A DNA stretch of 34,107 nucleotides from Acidobacteriota bacterium (GTDB lineage: Bacteria; Acidobacteriota; UBA6911). Location: contig JAFGIY010000139.1 in NCBI GenBank assembly GCA_016929335.1, forward strand, positions 1 to 34,107, written 5' to 3'. Under the pieces are notes generated by a model. It was not told where the DNA came from. It saw only the letters and a list, made by a program, of their open reading frames with translations, and ran no database searches. Positions 1 to 7,936 of the stretch are shown here, one piece after another. Numbering within the stretch: the first letter of the stretch is position 1; each line of letters starts with the position of its first letter. The position numbers and the translations under genes were made by a program.

Positions 1-143
1 CGTTGCCGCTCCTCGACAATGTCCCGCATTGCCTGCGTCGCGGCGCCTTGCATCTGCCCGCCCGGCGCTCGCGTCAAAATGTAAACTCATTGTTGCGCGG
101 GCCCTTAGTGGCGACCTGGGGCAGCGCTGGAATCCTTATGTGG

Positions 144-170
144 GACTTCTTTGCGTTTTGCAAAGGAGTC
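144..170. other. Imperfect hairpin downstream of the HEAT-cyclophilin gene
   Basis: The bases ACTTCTTTGC at 145-154 face GCAAAGGAGT at 160-169, with one G-T wobble and a 5-base loop. The flanking G144-C170 pair extends the stem. It lies about 80 bases beyond the stop of the minus-strand gene ending at 249. No clear U-run follows on either strand, so a terminator role is only possible. Confidence 0.35.
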
Positions 171-183
171 TTTCCTATAAAAA

Positions 184-195
184 CGGCTGAAGCCG
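184..195. repeat. Short REP-like palindrome core, CGGCTGAAGCCG
   Basis: CGGCT and AGCCG form a 5-bp stem around GA. The same 12-base core forms the centre of the longer palindrome at 26992-27013, so the two may be members of one REP-like family. This copy lacks the outer GTCGC/GCGAC arms. Confidence 0.4.
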
Positions 196-212
196 ATGGT
201 AGCAGACGAAGA

Positions 213-244
213 GGCTGACAACTGCCGGCTGACAGCTGTTGGCC
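213..244. repeat. Heptamer repeat arm, AGCTGTC-like family, single arm
   Basis: The bases divide into 7-base units GGCTGAC, AACTGCC, GGCTGAC, AGCTGTT and then GGCC. In reverse complement the units read AGCTGTC-like, related to the element at 33973-34020 and more distantly to the RGCAGTC element at 6857-6951. It lies 4 bases beyond the stop of the HEAT-cyclophilin gene. Apart from this, the palindrome at 184-195 and the hairpin at 144-170, nothing convincing was seen in positions 1-248. Confidence 0.5.
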
Positions 245-248
245 GTCG

Positions 249-2435
249 TCATTTGACGTATCGCCGGTAATTCTGAAAGCTGATGGTCTCTTTGATATGG
301 ATTCGCAGGATGCGATCCCCGGGGCCCATTTTATCTGCCAGCTGTAATCCGCTGACGATACGTCCGAAGCAGGTGTGTGTGCCATCCAGGTGCGGCTGCG
401 GCGCCAGCGCAATAAATATCTCCCCTGCATCGGAGTTCTCGCCTGAAGCAGCCATCCCGATGCTCCCCCGTTCAAAGGGGCGCATGTTGATTTCGCTGTT
501 AATCGTCCGGCCCAGGATGAAGCGTGACCGCGGAATCTTCCCCTCAATCCTGAAAGGAAATCCACGCGCCAGTTCCATTCCGTCATAGATCCCCTGCTTT
601 GCCAGCATGACGAAGCTATGTACAGTGAGAGGAGCATCTTCCCGAAACAGCTCGATTTCGATAATTCCGCGGGTTGTTTCTATCTGTGCGATAGTGGAGT
701 TTCTCCGGGTTTCCGCAATCGCCATGGAAATGGCGTCTGTTATGGCGCCGGTTGAAGGATCCGGCTCCCTCGGAATTTCAGTAATGCCGGCTTTTCGCAG
801 CAGGTCTGCGGAAAGAGAACGTACTTTGCGCTCCGGATCTTTCAGTCCGGTCCAAAGCAGCTGCTGAGCTTCCTTTTCCTGCACCCAGGGTTGCAGATGG
901 GAGAGGATTTCCAGCCTGGCCCGGACGTTGCTGCTTGAGCTGCAGGCGGCAAAAGCATCGATAGCGGGCGTCCATGGAGGAGTTGTTCCAGGTTGAGGCG
1001 GATATGCGGCTACGGCGGCAGGCAGGGCGGCGCAATCCCGTATTCGAAGCAACAGAGCCCAGATTTCCTGCGACCCGGTTGCGCCCGTTTTTGCCAGCGC
1101 GGCAAGTATATCGGGAAGGATCTGTCGATCCGATGCTGAAGTGCTCTTCACAGCGCGTTCCAGCATTTGGTTGAGCTCTTCCGCCGCCTCAGGCCCTCCT
1201 ATTTCCGCCATCGCCCGAACCCAAGCCGATTCCGAAATCTGACCGTTAAGCCTGTATTTCTCCACCAGCTGAAAAAAGCGCTCCGCCTTTCCTCTTAAGA
1301 TTTTTGCCAGAGATATGGCCGCATTATCAGCAATGGCGCCCGGCAATTTAAGCAGTGACAAGAGCAAGGCTTCGCTTTCGCCGGATCCGATGTCTCCAAG
1401 CGCCACTGCGGCATGGGATACGAAAATCAGTTGATCGGGATGCAGAGCATCAGAGGGCTCCGCCAAAACGGCCGCTGCAACAGCGCTTGCAGCCGCCCGA
1501 TTTTTCATCATTCCAAGGGATCGCAGCGCACAAATCCGCACGGGCAGGGGGATCCGCTCTCCTGTGTTGCTTTTCTGCGGCAGCAACAAGGGAAAGAGCG
1601 TTCCCGCTTTTTTAACGTCCCCGACAATTCCCATGCCACATGCGGCGATTGATTGCACATCGGGATTTGAATGCTGCAGGTTCTTTATAAACAGGGATTC
1701 GGACGTTTTGGATTGAATGTGCATAAGAGCATCCAAAGCGCGCCATCGGATGCCGGAATCATCGAAATGTACCAGCCTTTCCAGGAGGGGTACCGCGACC
1801 GAATCCTTCAACCGTGCCAAAGCCGCAATGGAAGTGCTTAAATAGGCATGCTCGTATGGGGATCTCCGATAGGAGAAACGTTCCAGCCGGCGGACAATCT
1901 CGGCTGCTTCTCTTTGAGATCCGACTTTGCCAAGAGCTTCAACCGCGCGCATCTGCACTGAAAGGGATGGATCGCCGAGAAGGAGAAGCAATTGGACGAT
2001 AGCTTCCGGATCCGATTCCAGATATCGCTTTGACAGCTGTTCGCGATCTTCTATCTCCCCTATTGCAAAAGCAGAGGCAGCACGAACATCGGCATCGTTT
2101 GAATTCAGAGCCCTATAGAGCAGCGGAAGAGCCCTGGGATTTGCGATTCGACCCAGAGCGATTGCGCACCATTTGGAGTATTCGGGCGAATCGCCATCCA
2201 GAAGATTGTTCTCGAAAAACTCATCGTAGCCCAACCAGCGACTATCCTCCCGCTTCAGAATTTCGGCGAAAAACCGGGTTCGCGCCAGCTCTCTTCGGGC
2301 TTTATATCGCCCGCAGGCGGTCGACAAAAGCGAAAGGAGGATAAGGATGACGGCTATGGCAGGGACTATTAACGACCGAGGATTGAATAGTCGTGATGTA
2401 ATCGTCGGCTCCGGGGTGCTTTGTCTCTTTTTCAT
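249..2435 (-). CDS. HEAT-repeat protein with C-terminal cyclophilin-type peptidyl-prolyl isomerase domain
   Basis: This is a 728-residue envelope protein. Residues 22-40 are hydrophobic and followed by Cys41; the sequence before the Cys (STAC) is a poor lipobox, so a membrane anchor is more certain than lipidation. Residues about 60-500 contain repeated paired helices of the HEAT type (for example WCAIALGRI and VRAASAFAIGEI). Residues 580-720 match the cyclophilin fold, with the segment GSIGMAASGENSDAGEIF and then PHLDGTHTCFG. His687 corresponds to CypA His126 and the CypA Phe113 position is kept. The usual SQFF is GEIF, and the FHRV...QGG segment is divergent, so isomerase activity is uncertain. 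HEAT repeats would bind partners and the cyclophilin domain would act on exported client proteins. It follows the gene ending at 2464 by 28 bases and probably shares its transcript. No Shine-Dalgarno site is visible before the ATG. Confidence 0.88.
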   Translation of the reverse strand: MKKRQSTPEPTITSRLFNPRSLIVPAIAVILILLSLLSTACGRYKARRELARTRFFAEILKREDSRWLGYDEFFENNLLDGDSPEYSKWCAIALGRIANPRALPLLYRALNSNDADVRAASAFAIGEIEDREQLSKRYLESDPEAIVQLLLLLGDPSLSVQMRAVEALGKVGSQREAAEIVRRLERFSYRRSPYEHAYLSTSIAALARLKDSVAVPLLERLVHFDDSGIRWRALDALMHIQSKTSESLFIKNLQHSNPDVQSIAACGMGIVGDVKKAGTLFPLLLPQKSNTGERIPLPVRICALRSLGMMKNRAAASAVAAAVLAEPSDALHPDQLIFVSHAAVALGDIGSGESEALLLSLLKLPGAIADNAAISLAKILRGKAERFFQLVEKYRLNGQISESAWVRAMAEIGGPEAAEELNQMLERAVKSTSASDRQILPDILAALAKTGATGSQEIWALLLRIRDCAALPAAVAAYPPQPGTTPPWTPAIDAFAACSSSSNVRARLEILSHLQPWVQEKEAQQLLWTGLKDPERKVRSLSADLLRKAGITEIPREPDPSTGAITDAISMAIAETRRNSTIAQIETTRGIIEIELFREDAPLTVHSFVMLAKQGIYDGMELARGFPFRIEGKIPRSRFILGRTINSEINMRPFERGSIGMAASGENSDAGEIFIALAPQPHLDGTHTCFGRIVSGLQLADKMGPGDRILRIHIKETISFQNYRRYVK

Positions 2436-2443
2436 TGGGAGGT

Positions 2444-2464
2444 TTTAAATCGTCAATCGTAAAT
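2444..2464 (-). repeat. Solo arm of the ATTGACG heptamer element
   Basis: Read on the minus strand the units are ATTTACG, ATTGACG and ATTTAAA, followed by ACCTCC. This matches one arm plus the start of the loop of the elements at 12490 and 13500, whose loops begin ACCAAC. The first A is also the last A of the TAA stop of the upstream gene. The facing arm is absent; the next gene starts 9 bases later. Confidence 0.65.
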
Positions 2465-2985
2465 TACTGATATTTCAGCCCTTTAATCTCGTAGGCGATC
2501 TGTTTCGGATTCCAATAATACTCGACAGATTCGATGCCGATGGTGAAAGTTCTCTTCTCCAGAGGTTCCATCGGCTTTGCGTTAAATCCCGTCCCCGGAC
2601 GGACTGCGAAGGCGGTCCGCTCTTTTGAGACCTTCCCCCACATATCATAAAGGATAACGTGCAGCTCAAGCGCTTCCAGCTTGCGGCTCCCGTCATTGAC
2701 GATAATTCCCTGTATCATGGCGGTGCGGGCGTTGCTATAGCTGATTCCCAAAGTCGCCTTGACGTTCTCAATGCGAATCTTGTTTTTATAATATTCAAAA
2801 TCGGTATTTCCCGCACGCAACAGGCCGGGGACTGCAACGGATGATGTCCCGGATGGAGGTTGCGATCCACCCTGATAGTGAGTTAACAACAGGACTCCCC
2901 CCACAAGCACAATCAATACCGCGATTACGATGAATAGTTTAATTGAAGGGAACGTTTTCTGAGGTTCGGAAGTAAACTCAATCAT
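2464..2985 (-). CDS. Single-pass membrane protein with a small beta-rich extracytoplasmic domain (DUF2393/FxLYD-like)
   Basis: This 173-residue protein has a transmembrane helix at about residues 16-36 (LFIVIAVLIVLVGGVLLL), a Ser/Pro/Gly-rich linker, and a domain from about residue 60 to the end. That domain alternates short beta strands (NVKATLGISYSNARTAM, IIVNDGSRKLEALELHVILY, RTFTIGIESVEYYW). The pattern 'novel contribution, loss of symmetry, polar contrast' resembles DUF2393 and FxLYD immunoglobulin-like domains found on bacterial membrane proteins; the resemblance is from memory and unverified. It is probably an accessory envelope protein. The ATG at 2985 is preceded by AAGG at about 9 bases. 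It is the first gene of the minus-strand pair and has an extended -10 promoter at 3040-3048. Its stop codon overlaps a heptamer repeat arm. Confidence 0.72.
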   Translation of the reverse strand: MIEFTSEPQKTFPSIKLFIVIAVLIVLVGGVLLLTHYQGGSQPPSGTSSVAVPGLLRAGNTDFEYYKNKIRIENVKATLGISYSNARTAMIQGIIVNDGSRKLEALELHVILYDMWGKVSKERTAFAVRPGTGFNAKPMEPLEKRTFTIGIESVEYYWNPKQIAYEIKGLKYQ

Positions 2986-3039
2986 AATAATGACCTTTAG
3001 TCGTCATGGGCGCCTGATGGTACGATCGATTCAATCTTG

Positions 3040-3048
3040 ATTATAGCA
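3040..3048 (-). promoter_or_regulatory. Extended -10 promoter for the minus-strand pair
   Basis: The minus strand reads TGCTATAAT, a consensus TATAAT with the TGn extension. No convincing -35 is visible. The predicted start point lies near 3033, about 48 bases before the ATG at 2985. Confidence 0.5.
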
Positions 3049-3106
3049 GATCCGGGAAGTTGCGGGATGCATCCTCCAATACCCGGCTGATTTTTCCCCG
3101 GATACG

Positions 3107-3135
3107 TTGAGTCTTGGAGCCTTCAAGGTTAATAT
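3107..3135 (+). promoter_or_regulatory. Sigma-70-type promoter of the nine-gene operon
   Basis: TTGAGT at 3107-3112 and TAATAT at 3130-3135 are separated by 17 bases. The gene start at 3164 follows, with AGGGA at 3153-3157 as ribosome binding site. The divergent promoter at 3040-3048 makes this a 178-base shared control region. Confidence 0.55.
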
Positions 3136-3163
3136 GATAGCCTTCGATTTTCAGGGATGAATC

Positions 3164-4519
3164 ATGAGAAAAAAAAGCCTGCACAATCTGCTGATTTGCA
3201 CACTGTTGCTTTCCATCTGCGTCGTCTCTGCGTTTGCTCAGGAGAATGCGCCGCTTCCGGAGTTGAGATCCAGGCGTTTATTGAATGACCTGCAGGTCAC
3301 AGCAGCTCAGACTCGTTATCTCGGAAGCGATCTGGCCGTCGGATTGGTTGTTCGCTACGGAGCCGCCTTTGATTTGAAGGATAAAGAGGGCGTGGCGAAT
3401 CTCCTTTCCCGAATGCTCTTGAAAGCTACTCTTGAGAAAAGCGCCAAGGAAATCCAGGGCGAACTCGCTCAACTTGGCGCTGCGATCGATGTCCAGTGCG
3501 ACTGGGACGGTTTTCGAATCATTCTGAAAGGGCAAAGCTCGCAGGTTGAATGGTCGCTGCTTCTGCTTTACCAGGTCGTCTGCGAAGCTCAATTCACAGA
3601 AGCGGACTTTATCGCCGTCCGACAGTCTCTTCTGGAGGATCTTCAAAAGCCTCCCGATCCCCGTCAACAGATACATTCTCAGTTTGAGAGCGTTTTATTC
3701 GGCGGGACAACCTACGGAAGATCCATAAAGGGCACTGCGAGGAGTCTTTCTTCTATTACTGTCGGGGATGTCCGATATTTTTATCGCAGGTTTTTTTCTC
3801 CGGGCCAGTCCTCTTTAATCATCGTCGGAGATGTTCGGGCATCCCAAGTCCTGCAACGTGCATCGCGCATCTGGGGCGTATGGGTTCGCAACGAGGATAT
3901 TCCATTCACCTTCATAGCTCCCAGCAAACCTGCAGGACGGCAGATCTATATTGAGGATGATCCGTCTTCTCCGGCCGCGCAATTCATCATTGGAAACCTG
4001 TTCCCGCGGCGCGAAGATCCCGCCTATGTCAACGCCGTTCTGGCCGCGCGCATCCTGCAGGACCGCCTTACAAAACTGCTGCCGACCTCGCTTTTAACGG
4101 TTGGCTATGAAGGCCGGCGTATAGCCAGCCCCTTCTATGTCCAGGGGCAGGCTGCAGCCGATCAGGCTGTCGAACAAATTCAGAAGATCGAGGGAGCGGC
4201 TGAGGATCTGAAAATTTCGGCCGTTTCGAAAGAAGAGCTGGAGGCGGCCCGGAATGAAGTGATCGACGACTTTAATCGCGAATTGCGTTCTCCGCTCGGT
4301 TTGTGTCATATACTGCTTGATGCGGAACTCTACCGCCTTGGGAGCAATTACGCGGCGGCTTTCTCCGATCGGATTCGCAGATGTGATGCCGACGCGATCA
4401 AGCAGGCTGCCAAAAACTTTCTGATGCCGGACGGGGAAGTGCTTCTGGTGCGCGGCCCGGCTTCCATCCTGAAATCCCGGCTCAATCCATTGGGCAGAGT
4501 GCAGAATCTTGCTCCTTAG
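3164..4519 (+). CDS. Exported M16-family (insulinase-like) protein lacking the zinc motif
   Basis: This 451-residue protein has a signal peptide ending near Ala25 (SAFA before QE). The rest has the M16 two-domain plan: an N-terminal domain with VRYGAAFDLKDKEGVANLLSRML, then FFSPGQSSLIIVGDV (the usual 'Y.P.n..l.vvGd' link) and a C-terminal domain with the typical AARILQDRL stretch. Where active M16 peptidases carry HxxEH, this sequence has Asn79-Leu-Leu-Ser82-Arg83, so all three zinc or catalytic residues are replaced. Active M16 enzymes of this kind often pair with such inactive subunits, but no active partner is in the window. It may be a periplasmic binding or scaffold protein. It is the first gene of the operon and is followed by the VWA gene after 46 bases. 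Confidence 0.85.
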   Translation: MRKKSLHNLLICTLLLSICVVSAFAQENAPLPELRSRRLLNDLQVTAAQTRYLGSDLAVGLVVRYGAAFDLKDKEGVANLLSRMLLKATLEKSAKEIQGELAQLGAAIDVQCDWDGFRIILKGQSSQVEWSLLLLYQVVCEAQFTEADFIAVRQSLLEDLQKPPDPRQQIHSQFESVLFGGTTYGRSIKGTARSLSSITVGDVRYFYRRFFSPGQSSLIIVGDVRASQVLQRASRIWGVWVRNEDIPFTFIAPSKPAGRQIYIEDDPSSPAAQFIIGNLFPRREDPAYVNAVLAARILQDRLTKLLPTSLLTVGYEGRRIASPFYVQGQAAADQAVEQIQKIEGAAEDLKISAVSKEELEAARNEVIDDFNRELRSPLGLCHILLDAELYRLGSNYAAAFSDRIRRCDADAIKQAAKNFLMPDGEVLLVRGPASILKSRLNPLGRVQNLAP

Positions 4520-4565
4520 TATTCTTTAGTCGAGATAACAGCAAGACTCTTCGTTGCAGGTTTCA

Positions 4566-6854
4566 ATGGCGGAATTATTCGAATTCCTTTTTAAATATCC
4601 ACCGCTGTTGTATCAAAGAGGAACCATTGTCCTTTACCCTCTTGTGCCTTCTTACGTCTTGGGATGTATTGCCGCGGCAGCTATGGCAGGTTCCTACATG
4701 CTTTACCGGCGTTCTGCCCGTGTCCTGCCTCATACCTGGCGGCTTGGACTGTCTGCATTGCGGGGGACAGCCTTTCTTATTGCTCTTTTTCTCTTCCTGC
4801 GGCCCACTCTTCGCCTTCATTCCGCGATACCCCAGATGAATTTTGTCGCCGTTGCCTGCGATGCCAGCCGAAGCATGGAAATCAGGGATAGCCCCAGGGG
4901 CCAAATGCGCCGGGATATAGAACAGCAAATCCTCCGGCCGGACGACAATCCCCTTCTTACGGAACTGGCCGCGAAATTCAAGCTTCGCTATTTTTCTTTT
5001 TCAAAATCAGCGGAGCGCGTAAATGGGTTTGAAGCTGTAACGCAACGCGGCAGCGGCACTGACCTTGAAAAGACTTTAAATCAGATTGCCAACGAGCTTG
5101 CGGCAACACCGCTTGCAGGCATCGTTCTGTTTACCGACGGTGCGGATAATCGCTCGGCAAATCTGGATGCGGTTGCGGCGCAGTTCCGTGCCCGAAGCCT
5201 GCCTGTTTACACAGTCGGTATCGGTTCTCCGGAAATCGCCCGCGACATCGAGATACTGAGGGTTTCGGCGCCGCAGAAGATACTCCGCGATACGATTGTC
5301 GAGGCTGAGGTGTCGGTGCGCGCAACCGGATATCCGGGGCGTCGCACACGACTCGCCATATATGACCGGGACAGGCAACTGCAAAGCCGTGAAATCATCC
5401 TCGGCCGCGACGGCGAAGTAAAAACATATAAGTTCAATTTCGACAGCCCATCAGCAGGTCCGAGGGTTTTCAGATTCCATGCAGCACCTTTTCCTGACGA
5501 AATCATCCCCGAGAACAATGACTTAACGGCGCTTGTGCGGATTGAGGATTCTCAGCCGCAAATACTTTATGCAGAAGGGGAACCTCGCTGGGAGTATGCT
5601 TTCCTCCGCCGCGCTCTGCAACCGGATAAGAATCTTCGCCTCGTCACGTTTCTGCGTCAGGCTGACGGCAAATTTTTGCGCCAGGGTGTTGAGTCCCCAT
5701 CGGTTCTTGAAAAGGGTTTTCCTAACGATAAATCAGAGCTTTTTCAATATAAAGCGATAGTACTGGGCAGTGTGGAGGCCAGTTTCTTCACTTTCGACCA
5801 GTTGCGCATGATCTCCGATTTTGTGAGCCAGCGCGGCGGCGGCCTTCTAATGCTGGGTGGGAGGAGCTCCTTCAGCCAGGGTGGATATGTAAACACGCCG
5901 TTGGAAGATGTTCTTCCGGTTGCTTTGGACCGGAACGACGGCAGCAGTCCGGGATTCCAGGATCTTGAATATTCCGTTCACCTTACACCCTATGGATTTC
6001 AGCATCCGGTCACGCGGCTTTCGCTTTCTGAAGATCAAAACCGGAAGAGATGGGATGCGGCGCCGTCCCTGGTGGGATTTAATCCGGTTTCGGGTGTAAA
6101 GCCGGGCGCAACCCTTCTTCTGCAGGGAAAACTCCCCGAAGCTCGCGACCGGAATCCTGTCATTCTTGCTTTCCAGCGCTTTGGGAGAGGCAAGTCTGTG
6201 GCTTTCACAACGGCTTCCAGTTGGCGCTGGAGGATGGGGCAGGAGCATTCGGATAATTTCCACGCGCTTTTTTGGAAGCAAATGTTTCGCTGGCTTGTCA
6301 GCGATGCTCCGGACCCGGTCAGTGTGATGGCGGAGAAGCCATCCTATTCCCCGGATGATACGGTCATCATTCGCGCCGAACCAAAAGACGCTGCCTTTAT
6401 GCCATTGAATGACGCGCGGCTGATAACCGAAGTAAAGGCGCCTTCCGGCCTGATCAGCTCTCTGCAACTCAACTGGGATATCGAAAAGGATGGTTCGTAT
6501 TCAGCATCCTTCAAGCCGACAGAGGAAGGCATTTATGAAATCTCTTCTGAAGCATTCCAGGGCAGCAAAAGCCTGGGTGCCGCAAAAGCGAATTTTCAGA
6601 TCGCCGAATCTGCAGAAGAATTCCGAAACGCCGCCATGAACTCGGATCTCCTGAAAAAACTATCCTCCGCCACAGGCGGGCGCTATTACACATGGGATAA
6701 CCTGCGTTCTCTTCCGGAGGACATATCGTATATCGATAAAGGGGTATTCCGCGTTGAAGACAGGGATCTGTGGGATATGCCGTTTATTTTTCTGCTTCTC
6801 ATCAGCGTGGTTGCCGCAGAGTGGATTCTGCGAAAACGCAAGGGGTTGGCATGA
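4566..6854 (+). CDS. Membrane VWA-domain protein with glutamine-amidotransferase-like domain
   Basis: This 762-residue membrane protein has two N-terminal transmembrane helices (about residues 27-46 and 60-80), then a VWA domain with the MIDAS motif DASRS (Asp99, Ser101, Ser103) and FTDGADN. A class I amidotransferase-like flavodoxin fold follows (SDFVSQRGGGLLMLGGRSSF), as in many BatA-like proteins where it is not catalytic. A C-terminal helix (PFIFLLLISVVAAEWIL) and basic tail close it. VWA domains bind partners through a metal ion, and in such clusters they work with MoxR-type ATPases. The ATG at 4566 is preferred over an in-frame TTG at 4554 because GCAGG lies 6 bases upstream of it. Its TGA overlaps the next ATG (ATGA at 6851), indicating coupled translation. 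Confidence 0.85.
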   Translation: MAELFEFLFKYPPLLYQRGTIVLYPLVPSYVLGCIAAAAMAGSYMLYRRSARVLPHTWRLGLSALRGTAFLIALFLFLRPTLRLHSAIPQMNFVAVACDASRSMEIRDSPRGQMRRDIEQQILRPDDNPLLTELAAKFKLRYFSFSKSAERVNGFEAVTQRGSGTDLEKTLNQIANELAATPLAGIVLFTDGADNRSANLDAVAAQFRARSLPVYTVGIGSPEIARDIEILRVSAPQKILRDTIVEAEVSVRATGYPGRRTRLAIYDRDRQLQSREIILGRDGEVKTYKFNFDSPSAGPRVFRFHAAPFPDEIIPENNDLTALVRIEDSQPQILYAEGEPRWEYAFLRRALQPDKNLRLVTFLRQADGKFLRQGVESPSVLEKGFPNDKSELFQYKAIVLGSVEASFFTFDQLRMISDFVSQRGGGLLMLGGRSSFSQGGYVNTPLEDVLPVALDRNDGSSPGFQDLEYSVHLTPYGFQHPVTRLSLSEDQNRKRWDAAPSLVGFNPVSGVKPGATLLLQGKLPEARDRNPVILAFQRFGRGKSVAFTTASSWRWRMGQEHSDNFHALFWKQMFRWLVSDAPDPVSVMAEKPSYSPDDTVIIRAEPKDAAFMPLNDARLITEVKAPSGLISSLQLNWDIEKDGSYSASFKPTEEGIYEISSEAFQGSKSLGAAKANFQIAESAEEFRNAAMNSDLLKKLSSATGGRYYTWDNLRSLPEDISYIDKGVFRVEDRDLWDMPFIFLLLISVVAAEWILRKRKGLA

Positions 6855-7936
6855 AAGGCAGTCGGCAGTCAGCAGTCGGCAGTAGCCTGGCGCATGATTT
6901 GCTGGGGGCTTGTGTATTTCGTCTGCTGCCGACTGTCGACTGCCGACTGCCTACCATAATGCTCTGCATTATGCTGGCGCTGTCGCCAGGCAGTTTTGCG
7001 GCAGAGGGGGTGGAGCGGGAGGATAGATGGGCAATTCTCATAGTGGGAGTCACCGGCGATGCGGATCTGCAGAAGAGATACCTGCAGGAAATTGTGGATC
7101 TGCATGCGACGCTCGCCGGTCCCCTTGCGCTGCCAAAAGAGCGGATTGTAGTTTTGTTCGACGATCCTTCAAAAGAACCGGATTTGATACAGTACAAGTC
7201 AACGATGGATAATCTCCGAACAGCAGTCCGCAATCTTGCCGACCGGGTAAAGAAGGATGACAGGGTCTTTGTGTTTATTGAGGGGCACGGCAATTATGAT
7301 GGGAAAATCTACAAATTGAATCTGGTAGGTCCGGATCCGACTGCAGAAGACCTTTCTGAAATTTTCTCCATCCTTCCAGCCCGACATTTCATTATGGTCA
7401 ATGCAACCAACTGCAGCGGCGGCAGCCTTCAAGCCCTTTCTCGAGAAGGACGGATTGTCATTACGGCGACCAGGAGCGGGATGGAGAAAAACCAGACTCA
7501 TTTCGGGCGGTTCTTTGTCGAGGCCTTCCAAAACAACGCCGCCGATTCCGACAAGAACAGCCGCATATCGATTATCGAGGCATTTCTCTTTGCGAGCCGG
7601 AAGGTTGAAGACTACTACAACAACGAAGGAAATCTTCAGACGGAGCATCCTGTTCTTGATGACAACGGAGACGCGCAGGGGCAGAGTAAACCCTCTCCGG
7701 AAAATGGAGACGGCTTGATTGCCAGAATGACCTTCCTGGATTCCGGGATTGAATCGGGGAAACGCGAAGACCTGACGGCGGAACAGAAAGAGATGGCGCT
7801 CGCCGCACAGGAAATTGAGAAACAGATTGAAGCCTTGAAATATACCAAAGGGAAGATTCCCGAGGCAGAATATGAAAGAAAGCTTGAAGAATTACTTCTC
7901 AAGCTGGCGCGGATCAATGCGACACTATCCAAATAG
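6851..7936 (+). CDS. Exported caspase/C13-like cysteine peptidase-fold protein
   Basis: Started at the ATGA overlap, this is 361 residues. Residues 3-36 are read from a heptamer inverted repeat, followed by a hydrophobic, signal-like stretch (IMLCIMLALSPGSFAAEG). In-frame ATGs at 6959 and 6971 are alternatives that exclude the repeat. The core has the caspase/legumain fold: WAILIVGVTG, then a strand ending FVFIEGHGNYDG with His146, and VNATNCSGGSL with Cys188, a plausible His-Cys dyad. ITATRSGMEKN resembles the strand after the catalytic Cys in these families. A predicted helical, charged tail of about 70 residues ends the protein. The family assignment rests on these motifs; substrate is unknown. 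The next gene overlaps its end by about 20 bases. Confidence 0.72.
   Translation: MKGSRQSAVGSSLAHDLLGACVFRLLPTVDCRLPTIMLCIMLALSPGSFAAEGVEREDRWAILIVGVTGDADLQKRYLQEIVDLHATLAGPLALPKERIVVLFDDPSKEPDLIQYKSTMDNLRTAVRNLADRVKKDDRVFVFIEGHGNYDGKIYKLNLVGPDPTAEDLSEIFSILPARHFIMVNATNCSGGSLQALSREGRIVITATRSGMEKNQTHFGRFFVEAFQNNAADSDKNSRISIIEAFLFASRKVEDYYNNEGNLQTEHPVLDDNGDAQGQSKPSPENGDGLIARMTFLDSGIESGKREDLTAEQKEMALAAQEIEKQIEALKYTKGKIPEAEYERKLEELLLKLARINATLSK
6857..6951. repeat. Heptamer inverted-repeat element, RGCAGTC family
   Basis: The left arm at 6857-6885 consists of GGCAGTC, GGCAGTC, AGCAGTC and GGCAGTA plus G. The right arm at 6923-6951 is its reverse complement at 26 of 29 positions. The loop is 37 bases. 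Both arms are free of stop codons in the frame used, so the element is read into the N-terminus of the caspase-like gene as GSRQSAVGSS and RLLPTVDCRLPT. Confidence 0.8.

Noticed and set aside
1..53. Possible start of a minus-strand gene leaving the left edge (MQGAATQAMRDIVEER)
   Set aside because: Only 17 codons are visible, there is no convincing ribosome binding site, and other frames are also open, so a gene cannot be supported.
3..218. Plus-strand 71-codon open frame at the left edge
   Set aside because: Its end includes the hairpin, the REP-like core and the start of a repeat arm, and its composition is unlike a protein.
5847..6467. A 206-codon open frame on the minus strand
   Set aside because: It is antisense to the VWA/amidotransferase-like gene and has no domain features.
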